A stretch of DNA of 51,483 bases from Phocaeicola sp. (lineage in GTDB: Bacteria > Bacteroidota > Bacteroidia > Bacteroidales > Bacteroidaceae), in the NCBI GenBank assembly GCA_022764505.1, contig JALEQJ010000055.1, positions 1-51,483 on the forward strand, written 5' to 3'. The translations under genes and the position numbers were made by a program. The notes below the pieces were generated by a model. The model had not been told where the DNA came from. It did no database searches and worked only from the letters and a program-made list of their open reading frames with translations. Below, piece by piece: positions 19,385 through 27,508 of the stretch. Every line of letters starts with the position of its first letter. The first letter of the stretch is position 1.

Positions 19385-20701
19385 ATGATAAATCTTTCTC
19401 ATTTGGGTATTGATGCTCTCAATGAAATGCAAGAAGCTATGTATGCTACAGCTATCAGGAGAGATACAGATGTGTTGTTGCTATCTCCTACGGGAACTGG
19501 AAAAACTTTAGCTTTTCTGTTGCCACTGCTTACACATCTGGAAGTAGAAAATCCGCAAGTACAAGCGGTGGTGATTACACCTACCCGAGAGCTGGCACAG
19601 CAGATAGAGATGGTATTCAAAAGTTTGAAAACTTCTTTTCGAGTATTGAGCTGTTATGGAGGAAGGTCTACGCATATGGAACATAAATTACTGAACGAAA
19701 TAGCCCCTCATATATTGATAGCTACTCCCGGCAGACTTAAAGATCATATTGAAAAAGAGAATTTATCTCTATATGGTGTGAAAGTTCGTATAATAGATGA
19801 GTTTGACAAATGCCTTGAGTTGGGTTTTGAGGAGGAAATGCAATTCGTCTTTTCTGCTACGACATCTGCTTACGCTACTTATTTACTTTCTGCTACAGAC
19901 TGTGCAGAAGTGCCCGGTTATATAAATATAGAGCGTTCTGTACGTTTAGACTTTCTACCTCAAACTGCAGACCATCTGGAGGAAAGAATACGTTATTATG
20001 AAGTTAAGTCGCCACAAAAAGATAAGTTGGAAACTCTCTTGGCATTGTTAAGTGATTTAGGTACGGAGCAGTCTATGGTCTTTGTGAACCATAGAGAGAG
20101 TGCAGAGAGGGTCTATCAATATCTTAAAAAGAAAGGAGCTCACGTGGCTCTTTTTCACGGCGGTTTGGATCAAGATTTGCGTGAAAAAGCCTTGTATAAA
20201 TTTTCCGGAGGGAGTGTCGTAACACTGATCACTACAGACTTGGGTGCACGTGGCTTGGATTTACCGGACATTAAGCATATAGTGCACTATCATCTGCCTT
20301 TACAAAAAGATGCTTATATCCATCGGAATGGTCGTACAGCCCGCTGGGAGAATACAGGAAATGTGTATTTATTATTGGCTCCGGAAGAAACCCTGCCGAA
20401 TTATATAGAAAATGCAATGGACACTTTTCCTTTGAATAGGGAAGAAACTCCCCATTTCCCTCTCCCTGTATGGTGCAGTGTATATATAGGAAGAGGAAAG
20501 AAAGACAAGATAAGCAAAGGAGATATAGCGGGATTTTTTATGAAGAAAGGGAACTTTTCTCCGGAAGATTTGGGACGAATAGATGTGCGAGATAGATACG
20601 CCTATATAGCTGTAAAAAGAAAAGGCATAGATAAGCGACTTGCACTCTTGCAAAAAGAAAAGCTAAAAGGTCAAAAAGTTCTGATAGAAAAGAGCCTATA
20701 A
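19385..20701 (+). CDS. dbpA: DEAD-box RNA helicase, DbpA type
   Basis: A 438-residue ATP-dependent RNA helicase. RecA domain 1 holds motif I SPTGTGKT (34-41), motif Ia PTRELAQQ and motif II as DEFD (138-141) instead of DEAD, followed by the SAT motif (LLSATD). RecA domain 2 holds VFVNHRESAERVYQYL, TDLGARGLDLPDI and HRNGRTAR. The C-terminal 75 residues (IGRGKKDKISKGDIAGFF through RYAYIAV) match the DbpA RNA-binding domain that directs the helicase to 23S rRNA hairpin 92, so a role in 50S assembly is likely. Its stop overlaps the stop of hcpR by 6 bp on the other strand. Confidence 0.88.
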   Translation: MINLSHLGIDALNEMQEAMYATAIRRDTDVLLLSPTGTGKTLAFLLPLLTHLEVENPQVQAVVITPTRELAQQIEMVFKSLKTSFRVLSCYGGRSTHMEHKLLNEIAPHILIATPGRLKDHIEKENLSLYGVKVRIIDEFDKCLELGFEEEMQFVFSATTSAYATYLLSATDCAEVPGYINIERSVRLDFLPQTADHLEERIRYYEVKSPQKDKLETLLALLSDLGTEQSMVFVNHRESAERVYQYLKKKGAHVALFHGGLDQDLREKALYKFSGGSVVTLITTDLGARGLDLPDIKHIVHYHLPLQKDAYIHRNGRTARWENTGNVYLLLAPEETLPNYIENAMDTFPLNREETPHFPLPVWCSVYIGRGKKDKISKGDIAGFFMKKGNFSPEDLGRIDVRDRYAYIAVKRKGIDKRLALLQKEKLKGQKVLIEKSL

Positions 20702-21313
20702 TATCTCTATTGATTTGTCGTTTACACGAATCTTCTTTTCTGCAATCAGCTCGGATAAGGCGCGCGCCAAAGAAGGGCGTGCCACACCCATAATATTGGC
20801 TACTTCTTGCTGATTATGAATGCTTCCATACACTTGTATGTAGTTCAGTAGTCTGCCTTTGAGACCTTGTAAAGCAAATTCATTGAGCTTTTTAGACAGA
20901 AAGACAGCACGATCCGAAATTTCACGAATGAAGTCTTGCATCACAGAAATGTTCTCGTGCATAAACTCCAAAAAGCGTTGCCTGTCTATGCACAATACTT
21001 CGCAAAGGCTATCAGCTTCTACATTGACCGGAAATCTGTTATTTGTTCCAAAAATAAATGCAGGGGCTAAAATCTCCGGAGCATCTAATACATCTATGAC
21101 CAACTGCTTTCCTTCATCGTTCTCCATATGTGCTTTTACTCGCCCCTTGTATAGTAAGTATAGAGATCTGCACGGATCACCCTGTAGTGCTATAAAATCT
21201 CCTTTCCGATACTTTTTTAAGCTATTGGGACTGTCTGCCAAGAAATTTTCTACAGTGGTTTTATCGCATTTTTTGAATAGTGAGATTTGAAGTAATGTTT
21301 CTACGTGATCCAT
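20696..21313 (-). CDS. hcpR: Crp/Fnr-family regulator, HcpR-like
   Basis: A 205-residue transcription factor with an N-terminal cyclic-nucleotide-type beta-barrel (about 15-125, including GDFIALQGDPCRSLYLLYKG), a long dimerisation helix (about 125-150) and a C-terminal winged helix (NQQEVANIMGVARPSLARAL; recognition helix near ARPSLARAL). Position and family suggest HcpR, the Crp/Fnr regulator of nitrosative-stress genes known in Porphyromonas gingivalis and others. It is divergent from hcp, and the 108-bp intergenic region carries a GTAACA-AA-TGTTAC palindrome 25 bp before its own ATG, so autoregulation is possible. The HcpR name is an inference from context. Confidence 0.85.
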   Translation of the reverse strand: MDHVETLLQISLFKKCDKTTVENFLADSPNSLKKYRKGDFIALQGDPCRSLYLLYKGRVKAHMENDEGKQLVIDVLDAPEILAPAFIFGTNNRFPVNVEADSLCEVLCIDRQRFLEFMHENISVMQDFIREISDRAVFLSKKLNEFALQGLKGRLLNYIQVYGSIHNQQEVANIMGVARPSLARALSELIAEKKIRVNDKSIEIL

Positions 21314-21337
21314 ATTTTATAATAATTCGTGGTCTGT

Positions 21338-21351
21338 GTAACAAATGTTAC
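21338..21351. promoter_or_regulatory. Palindromic operator between hcpR and hcp
   Basis: GTAACAAATGTTAC is an inverted repeat (GTAACA-AA-TGTTAC) of Crp/Fnr-site type. It ends 23 bp before the -7 box TATCTTTG of hcp, putting its centre about 43 bp before the probable start of transcription. That is the class-II activator position. It replaces any recognisable -33 element. Confidence 0.7.
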
Positions 21352-21374
21352 AGAAATACAGGAGCAGGTGCCTA

Positions 21375-21382
21375 TATCTTTG
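21375..21382 (+). promoter_or_regulatory. -7 promoter box of hcp
   Basis: TATCTTTG, a perfect TAnnTTTG, 39 bp before the hcp ATG at 21422. Confidence 0.65.
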
Positions 21383-21421
21383 CACAAAGAAAAAGAAAAT
21401 CAACTAATAATCAACTTTATT

Positions 21422-23077
21422 ATGGCAGAAAATATGTTTTGTTACCAATGCCAGGAAACAGCAAAAGGCACAGGTTGTACAGTGAAAGGTGTATGTGGAA
21501 AAACAAGTACTACATCTAACAATATGGACTTACTGCTTTTCGTGGTAAGAGGCGTGTCTATCATCACTACAGAGTTACGTAAAGCGGGAAGAACTATATC
21601 TCACCCAACCAATGCTTTCGTTACAGATGCGTTATTCTGTACCATTACCAATGCCAACTTTGATGATGAAAGTGTATTGGCACGTGTAGATGCAGGCTTG
21701 GCTTTGAGAGCGCAACTACAAGAAGAAGCAAAAGCAGCAGGTATCACATTGCCACAGGTAGAAGAGCTTACTTGGGACGGGAATAAAAGCACATATACAG
21801 CCATTGCTGCCAAGGTAGGTGTTTTGAGAGAAACAAACGAAGACCTTCGTTCACTTAAAGAACTTGCTATCTATGGTCTTAAAGGTATGGCTGCCTATCA
21901 CGAACATGCTATGCGTCTTGGTTTTGAAAATGAAGAAGTACATGCTTTTATGCAAGACACACTGGCAAAAACAGCTACCAATGGGCTTTCTTTAGAAGAA
22001 TGGATTGGTATAGTATTGAAAACAGGAGAAACCGGAGTACAAGCAATGGCACTTTTGGACAAAGCTAATACTACACGTTATGGTAATCCGGAAATTACAA
22101 AGGTAAATATTGGAGTAGGAAAGAATCCGGGTATCCTTATCAGTGGTCACGATTTGCATGATATGGAGCAACTTCTTGCACAGACCGAAGGAACAGGGGT
22201 TGATGTATATACACACAGTGAGATGCTTCCTGCACACTATTATCCGGCATTTAAGAAATACAAGCATTTCGTAGGAAACTATGGTAATGCATGGTGGAAA
22301 CAGCGTGAAGAGTTTGCTACTTTCAATGGTCCTATAGTCTTCACTACAAACTGTATCGTACCTCCTTCGGATAATGCAGAATATAAGAGCCGTATGTACA
22401 CAATGAACTCTACCGGCTTCCCCGGTTGCAAGCACATTCCTACAGATGCCAATGGTAATAAAGACTTCTCCGAAGTAATTGCTTTGGCAAAGACTTGTCA
22501 GGCTCCTACAGAAATAGAAAGTGGAGAAATAGTAGGTGGATTTGCACACGAACAGGTGTTCCAGTTGGCAGGTCCGGTAGTAGAAGCTATCAAGAGCGGA
22601 GCTATTCGCAAGTTTATCGTGATGGGTGGTTGCGATGGCAGAATGAAAGGACGCGATTACTACGCAGAATTTGCCAAAGCATTGCCAAAAGATACTGTAA
22701 TTCTTACAGCAGGCTGTGCAAAGTATCGCTACAATAAACTTCCACTCGGAGATATCAATGGTATTCCACGTGTATTAGATGCAGGTCAATGTAACGATAG
22801 CTATTCTTTGGCACTTATTGCTTTGAAACTCAAAGAAGTATTTGAACTATCGGACGTAAATGAACTTCCTATAGTTTATAACATTGCTTGGTACGAACAA
22901 AAGGCTGTAATCGTTCTCTTGGCTCTCCTTAGCCTTGGTGTGAAGAACATTCATCTCGGTCCTACATTACCGGCTTTCCTTTCTCCAAATGTTGCAAAAG
23001 TATTGGTAGAAAACTTTGGTATCGCAGGTATTGGAACCGTAGACGAAGATTTGAAAAAGTTCGGTCTTTTGGCATAA
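21422..23077 (+). CDS. hcp: Hybrid cluster protein (hydroxylamine reductase)
   Basis: A 551-residue cytoplasmic Fe-S enzyme with a hybrid [4Fe-2S-2O] cluster, implicated in NO reduction and hydroxylamine reduction under nitrosative stress. The N-terminal cubane ligands C7, C10, C19 and C25 follow the CX2CX8CX5C spacing ([15 protein letters not shown]), the form found in strict anaerobes such as Desulfovibrio rather than the E. coli spacing. Later segments [33 protein letters not shown] and WYEQKAV provide hybrid-cluster ligands. The frame also opens at 21329, but that would place the promoter and operator inside the gene. The ATG at 21422 gives the family N-terminus. No hcr reductase gene is adjacent. 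Confidence 0.96.
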   Translation: MAENMFCYQCQETAKGTGCTVKGVCGKTSTTSNNMDLLLFVVRGVSIITTELRKAGRTISHPTNAFVTDALFCTITNANFDDESVLARVDAGLALRAQLQEEAKAAGITLPQVEELTWDGNKSTYTAIAAKVGVLRETNEDLRSLKELAIYGLKGMAAYHEHAMRLGFENEEVHAFMQDTLAKTATNGLSLEEWIGIVLKTGETGVQAMALLDKANTTRYGNPEITKVNIGVGKNPGILISGHDLHDMEQLLAQTEGTGVDVYTHSEMLPAHYYPAFKKYKHFVGNYGNAWWKQREEFATFNGPIVFTTNCIVPPSDNAEYKSRMYTMNSTGFPGCKHIPTDANGNKDFSEVIALAKTCQAPTEIESGEIVGGFAHEQVFQLAGPVVEAIKSGAIRKFIVMGGCDGRMKGRDYYAEFAKALPKDTVILTAGCAKYRYNKLPLGDINGIPRVLDAGQCNDSYSLALIALKLKEVFELSDVNELPIVYNIAWYEQKAVIVLLALLSLGVKNIHLGPTLPAFLSPNVAKVLVENFGIAGIGTVDEDLKKFGLLA

Positions 23078-23118
23078 GCGTAGCTACAATATAGAATACA
23101 AATAGATTTAACTTCAAG

Positions 23119-23152
23119 TAGGCTACGGCAAAATTCGTTTTGCTGTAGCCTA
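23119..23152 (+). terminator. Terminator of hcp
   Basis: A 15-bp stem (23119-23133 with 23138-23152, one G-U pair) capped by a TTCG tetraloop and followed by TTCTGTTTT. It lies 41 bp after the hcp stop. Confidence 0.85.
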
Positions 23153-23176
23153 TTCTGTTTTACATAGCTTTATTGT

Positions 23177-23275
23177 TCTATTCCGTACTTAAGTTTATAT
23201 GTTCCGTATGGGAAGTTTATATAAACCATAGTGGAGGTTTACATAAATCGTACTGAAGTTTAGAGTAGAAGTAAG
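23177..23275 (+). repeat. Leader-plus-22-bp-unit element, copy 3
   Basis: The leader TCTATTCCGTAC (23177-23188) is followed by units starting at 23191, 23213, 23235 and 23256 (spacing 22, 22, 21). The second unit has the full core GTTTATATAAAC. The element lies between the hcp terminator and the glnS promoter. It has the same orientation as the copy at 14520 and is inverted relative to that at 7314-7405. The rest of the 23078-23446 gap shows nothing else recognised. Confidence 0.75.
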
Positions 23276-23409
23276 GCAGTGTATAGTTTTAATATGTGAG
23301 TAGCTTTTCGCATAGCTGATTTTTCTTCTTTCTAAAGCACTAATTTCTAAGAGAGGGGTATATTACCTAAAAAATAGACTTATGTAGAGTGAGTACGAAA
23401 GAGTTTAGT

Positions 23410-23417
23410 TATTTTTG
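23410..23417 (+). promoter_or_regulatory. -7 promoter box of glnS
   Basis: TATTTTTG fits TAnnTTTG, 29 bp before the glnS ATG. Confidence 0.55.
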
Positions 23418-23446
23418 CAGATAGAATATATAATTTGTGATACAAT

Positions 23447-25186
23447 ATGGCAGAACTCAATACAGCCGAAGTGCAAGAAAAGAAAAGCTTGAATTTCATA
23501 GAGCAAATAGTGGAAAAAGACCTTAGAGAAGGGAAAAATAGTAAGCGTATACAGACACGCTTCCCACCGGAACCCAATGGCTACTTGCACATAGGACACG
23601 CCAAAGCCATTTGTATGGATTTCGGTATAGCACAGAAATACGGAGGAGTATGTTATCTTCGTTTTGATGATACCAATCCTACGAAAGAAGATATAGAATA
23701 TGTAGAAGCTATCAAGGAAGATATCCAATGGTTAGGTTATACATGGGGGAAAGAAGTCTATGCATCGGATTATTTCCCACAGTTGTGGGACTTCGCAGTA
23801 CAGCTCATCAAAGAAGGAAAAGCTTATATAGACGAACAAAGCTCAGAAGCGATTGCTGCACAGAAAGGAACACCAACACAAGCAGGGCAAGAAAGCCCTT
23901 ATAGAAATCGTCCGGCAGAAGAGAGCTTGGCACTCTTTGAAAGTATGAATAGGGGAGAAGTAGAGGAAGGAAAAATGGTGCTACGTGCCAAAATAGATAT
24001 GGCAAGCCCTAATATGCACTTCCGCGATCCTATCATTTATAGAGTAGTGAAAGCACCTCATCATCGTACAGGTACTACATGGAAGGCTTATCCTATGTAT
24101 GATTTTGCACATGGACAAAGCGACTATTTCGAAGGAGTAACACACTCTATTTGTACTTTGGAATTTGTGCCTCACCGTCCATTGTACGACTTGTTTGTAG
24201 ACTGGGTAAAAGGTGGACAAGATTTGGAAGACAATCGCCCTCGTCAGTACGAATTTAATAAGCTCAATTTGAGCTATACACTTATGAGCAAGCGTAATCT
24301 GCTCGTTCTCGTGAAAGAAAAGCTCGTAGATGGTTGGGACGATCCACGTATGCCTACCATTTGTGGTTTCCGTCGTAGAGGATACTCGCCGGAGTCTATT
24401 CGTTTGTTTATAGATAAGATTGGGTACACCACTTATGATGCTCTGAATGACTTTGCTTTATTGGAGAGTGCTGTGAGAGAAGACCTTAATACCCGTGCTA
24501 CCCGTGTATCTGCTGTCTTAGATCCGATAAAACTTACTATCACAAACTATCCGGAAGGGCAAGTAGAAGAATTGGAAACTATCAATAATCCGGAAGACCC
24601 TACAGCAGGAACACACAAAATAGAGTTTAGCAGAAATCTGTGGATAGAGCGTGAAGACTTTATGGAAGATGCTCCCAAGAAGTACTTCCGTATGACTCCC
24701 GGACAAGAAGTACGTCTCAAGAGTGCCTACATCGTGAAATGTACAGGGTGCAGAAAAGATGAAGCAGGAAATGTGGTAGAAGTATTCGCAGAATATGACC
24801 CCAATACTCGCAGTGGTATGCCAGATGCCAATAGAAAGGTGAAAGGTACACTACACTGGCTGAGCCAAGATCATTGCTTGCAGGCAGAGGTACGTTTGTA
24901 TGATCGTCTGTGGACAATGGAGAACCCCAGAGATACTTTGGCAGAATTGTCTAAAGAGAAAGGTTATACGGCATTGGAAGCAATGAAAGAGATGATGAAC
25001 CCCAATTCTCTGAAAGTGCTGAAGACTTGTTATGTAGAAAAATTCTTGGCAGATGCACGTCCTTACGACTATCTGCAATTCCAACGCATTGGCTACTTCA
25101 ATGTGGATAAGGACTCTACACCGGAACATCTTATCTTTAATAAGACCGTGTCCTTGAAAGATACTTGGGCAAAAGCGAACAAGTAA
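23447..25186 (+). CDS. glnS: Glutaminyl-tRNA synthetase
   Basis: A class I aminoacyl-tRNA synthetase, 579 aa. The HIGH motif is HIGH (48-51) in PPEPNGYLHIGHAKAI, with the GlnRS hallmark RFDDTNP soon after. The KMSKS equivalent is LMSKR (M280-S281-K282). The two-barrel anticodon-binding region occupies about 340-560. GlnRS rather than GluRS is shown by PPEPNGYLH and by GTTWKAYPMYDFAHGQSDYFEGVTHS. It is transcribed alone, with its own promoter and terminator. Confidence 0.98.
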   Translation: MAELNTAEVQEKKSLNFIEQIVEKDLREGKNSKRIQTRFPPEPNGYLHIGHAKAICMDFGIAQKYGGVCYLRFDDTNPTKEDIEYVEAIKEDIQWLGYTWGKEVYASDYFPQLWDFAVQLIKEGKAYIDEQSSEAIAAQKGTPTQAGQESPYRNRPAEESLALFESMNRGEVEEGKMVLRAKIDMASPNMHFRDPIIYRVVKAPHHRTGTTWKAYPMYDFAHGQSDYFEGVTHSICTLEFVPHRPLYDLFVDWVKGGQDLEDNRPRQYEFNKLNLSYTLMSKRNLLVLVKEKLVDGWDDPRMPTICGFRRRGYSPESIRLFIDKIGYTTYDALNDFALLESAVREDLNTRATRVSAVLDPIKLTITNYPEGQVEELETINNPEDPTAGTHKIEFSRNLWIEREDFMEDAPKKYFRMTPGQEVRLKSAYIVKCTGCRKDEAGNVVEVFAEYDPNTRSGMPDANRKVKGTLHWLSQDHCLQAEVRLYDRLWTMENPRDTLAELSKEKGYTALEAMKEMMNPNSLKVLKTCYVEKFLADARPYDYLQFQRIGYFNVDKDSTPEHLIFNKTVSLKDTWAKANK

Positions 25187-25210
25187 AGCTGTCTGAAAGG
25201 CTATAAAAAT

Positions 25211-25246
25211 AAAACGCTGTGTACGGATAAGGGTACACAGCGTTTT
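25211..25246. terminator. Bidirectional terminator between glnS and the six-gene operon
   Basis: Fourteen-base perfect arms AAAACGCTGTGTAC (25211-25224) and GTACACAGCGTTTT (25233-25246). A TTTTAT tail follows on the plus strand, and ATTTTTATAG on the minus strand, so it fits both converging units. Confidence 0.88.
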
Positions 25247-25268
25247 TTATGGTGTTATAGTAGGAGAG

Positions 25269-26363
25269 TTATGCTTTGAGTAATTCCTCTATATATGCTT
25301 TCATAGCAGGAATGTGTGCTTTGGCATCTTCGTAGAGTTTCCATTGTGCAAGGGTGCGTACATAATTATGTTCCGGGTAATCTATTCTGTAGTAAGTATC
25401 TCCATTCAGATAGTCCAAGAAGAAACGTACTGCTTGCATATATGGAAAGAGTGTTACGGCATAAGGTAGCAATTCTATTTCTGTAGGAGTAAGGAAAGAT
25501 TTAGCAGAAGTGATATAACCTTTTGCGAAAGGTTTGAATACCTCTATATTGAAGTTTACCTTTTCCAATACGGGTTCGTCTTCTTTGGAAGTATTAGCTG
25601 CCGAGCGTAAGAAATCTCCGAAGTCCGAGAATATGAAACTGGGCATTACAGTATCCAAGTCTATCACACAGAGTACATTTCCATCTTTGTCAAAAAGCAT
25701 ATTGCTTACTTTTGTATCGCAGTGGCAGATGCGCTTGGGCAATTTACCTTCACGATGCAGACGTTCTGCAATACACATTTCTTCTGCATCTCTCTCTATC
25801 TGTTCTATGATGCTTTGTGTAGTGGCTACACGTCCTACCTTATCGTTTGCTACAGCTTCTCTGAACTGCTGTATACGAAACTCCATATTGTGAAAATCGG
25901 GAATGGTTTCGCCCAATTGTGCAGGTATATCCGATAGCATAGCTTGGAATTCTCCGAATTTTAAGCCTACGAGATAAGCACTTTCCGGTGTAACAGCTTC
26001 CAGTGTGAGAGATTCCGGGATAAAGGCACAAACTCTCCAGTAATATTCACCGTCAAAATGGTAAGTCTTTCCGGTGTTGGTTTCCAAGAAACGTAAGACT
26101 TTTCTATCTATTTCTGTTTCTTCTTGAGCTTCCAATTTCTTGCGAATATGTTTTGTTACGCATTCTATATTGTGTTGGAGTAGCTCTACATCTTGAAATA
26201 TGTGATGATTGATGCACTGAAGAATATAGTCCGGAGTATCTTTCGTAGCGGTTATAACTTTATAAGTCTGATTGATAAGCCCTGATGCCAAAGTTTCTAT
26301 GGCACTTACGTTTTTCACTTCGGGAAAATGCGAAAGTATTTGTACGTACTGTTCTTGTATCAT
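25269..26363 (-). CDS. Phosphotransferase (APH fold), N-acetylhexosamine 1-kinase-like
   Basis: A 364-residue cytoplasmic kinase of the aminoglycoside phosphotransferase/choline kinase fold. The Brenner motif is HCDTKVSN (H214, D216, N221), followed by the metal-binding VIDLDTVMP (D235, D237). A nucleotide-loop-like SGLINQTYKV lies near residue 27. These features resemble NahK of bifidobacteria, which makes GlcNAc-1-P or GalNAc-1-P; the substrate here is an inference. It is the last gene of the operon, 24 bp after queH, and is followed by a bidirectional terminator. Antibiotic resistance is unlikely given the operon. A GH109 GalNAc-releasing enzyme elsewhere in the window gives a plausible source of substrate. 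Confidence 0.8.
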   Translation of the reverse strand: MIQEQYVQILSHFPEVKNVSAIETLASGLINQTYKVITATKDTPDYILQCINHHIFQDVELLQHNIECVTKHIRKKLEAQEETEIDRKVLRFLETNTGKTYHFDGEYYWRVCAFIPESLTLEAVTPESAYLVGLKFGEFQAMLSDIPAQLGETIPDFHNMEFRIQQFREAVANDKVGRVATTQSIIEQIERDAEEMCIAERLHREGKLPKRICHCDTKVSNMLFDKDGNVLCVIDLDTVMPSFIFSDFGDFLRSAANTSKEDEPVLEKVNFNIEVFKPFAKGYITSAKSFLTPTEIELLPYAVTLFPYMQAVRFFLDYLNGDTYYRIDYPEHNYVRTLAQWKLYEDAKAHIPAMKAYIEELLKA

Positions 26364-26387
26364 ATTGTTTATTATTAGGTTTGATAA

Positions 26388-26972
26388 TTATTCTTTTGTT
26401 TCCGGTCGTATACTGAATTCACAACCACAATAGCGTTGGTTATAGAAGTTGTAAGACTTGATAATTTCTATCTTACGTTCACTCAATCCTCCTTTTCGCC
26501 AGTTTACTCCCCACCAAATCACATCGGGAAAATTCTTTACAGCTATTTCTCCGGCTGCATTGATTTGTTCTAAGCTTTTCCAACGGGAAGACATCAAGGT
26601 CGTAGTGATAACCTTTATACCACGTTCCTGTGCATACTGTGCTGTATTTGTGAGGCGTAACCGAAAGCATTGGGCACATCTGCTACCTCTCTCGGGTTCT
26701 TGTTCTAATCCGGCTATTGCTTCTCTCCAAGCTTCGTGGTTATAATCTGCATCTACAATCTCTAAACCTAAAGACGTAGCATATCTGGTACATTCTTCCT
26801 TTCTGATGATGTACTCTTCTAACGGAAATATATTGGGATTGCAGTAGTATATAATAGGAGTTATGCCATTCTGCATAAGGCTTTCTATAATGGCTGCAGA
26901 GCAAGGCGCACAGCAGGTGTGTAAAAGAACTTTATTTTCTCCTTCGGGGATACTGTAATGTGGCTTTTTCAT
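26388..26972 (-). CDS. queH: Epoxyqueuosine reductase QueH
   Basis: A 194-residue enzyme performing the last step of queuosine tRNA modification, reduction of epoxyqueuosine to queuosine, as the non-cobalamin alternative to QueG. Cysteine pairs: HTCCAPC (C20, C21, C24), CAQCFRLR and a C-terminal RYCGCEFS. YYCNPNIFPLEEY is the family signature of former DUF208. The frame runs back to 27032, but the ATG at 26972 gives the standard N-terminus and forms an ATGA overlap with the upstream acetyltransferase stop, suggesting translational coupling. Confidence 0.93.
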   Translation of the reverse strand: MKKPHYSIPEGENKVLLHTCCAPCSAAIIESLMQNGITPIIYYCNPNIFPLEEYIIRKEECTRYATSLGLEIVDADYNHEAWREAIAGLEQEPERGSRCAQCFRLRLTNTAQYAQERGIKVITTTLMSSRWKSLEQINAAGEIAVKNFPDVIWWGVNWRKGGLSERKIEIIKSYNFYNQRYCGCEFSIRPETKE

Positions 26973-27508
26973 ACTTTCTTCTTTTGATAAGCTCTTCTGG
27001 GAGTGCCATTGCTCACATAGATAGTACCACAATAGCTAAATCCTTCTTTCTCTAATATATGCCTGATGATGACATTTTTCTCGTGAGTATCTACTCGTAA
27101 ATTAGAGCATTGTGAGAAACACCAATTGAAGCAGTGGCTTGCCATACCTTTGGCTTTACCATTTGCCGCCAATCTATGCACTACGCCATAAGGCTCGTTA
27201 TTGAGCCATTTTCCTTCTATGTATGAGTAAGTCGCATCTTCCTCTATGGCAAAATAAAAATAACCCACCACTTCTCCTACAGACGAGCAAAGCAAGTAAC
27301 CATATTCTTTTTCTATATCGGAACGAATGATACTTTCTTGTGGATAACCATTTATCCACTGCTGTGTATTTCCGGTTTCTTCCATACGCTTACGTGCTAT
27401 GGGAATGATGCTCATAATGGCAGGAATGTCTGCTATAGTGGCTTTACGTATCACTATTCCCACGTTGTACGGATTTATTTGTCTTCTATTTCGCTCAGCT
27501 CCAACCAT
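26969..27508 (-). CDS. GNAT-family N-acetyltransferase
   Basis: A 179-residue protein with the GCN5-related acetyltransferase fold. It starts IVIRKATIADIPAIMSIIPIARKRM (read in two parts, about residues 18-42), with a central GEVVGYFYFAI strand and a substrate-proximal YGVVHRLAANGKAKGMASHCF segment that holds the acetyl-CoA pyrophosphate loop. NLRVDTHEKNVIIRHILEKEGF closes the fold. The ATG at 27508 lies 34 bp inside the upstream ABC-F gene; GTG codons at 27463 or 27454 are alternative starts. The stop overlaps the queH ATG. Acceptor substrate unknown. Confidence 0.85.
   Translation of the reverse strand: MVGAERNRRQINPYNVGIVIRKATIADIPAIMSIIPIARKRMEETGNTQQWINGYPQESIIRSDIEKEYGYLLCSSVGEVVGYFYFAIEEDATYSYIEGKWLNNEPYGVVHRLAANGKAKGMASHCFNWCFSQCSNLRVDTHEKNVIIRHILEKEGFSYCGTIYVSNGTPRRAYQKKKV

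Noticed and set aside
21329-21421. Extended N-terminus for hcp from a GTG at 21329
   Set aside because: It would place the operator and the TATCTTTG promoter box inside the coding region; the family N-terminus begins at 21422.
7314-23275. The 22-bp repeats as CRISPR arrays
   Set aside because: Units follow each other directly without spacers, are degenerate, and no cas genes are present.
25269-26363. Aminoglycoside resistance gene
   Set aside because: The fold is shared, but the sequence resembles sugar 1-kinases and the gene is embedded in a housekeeping operon.
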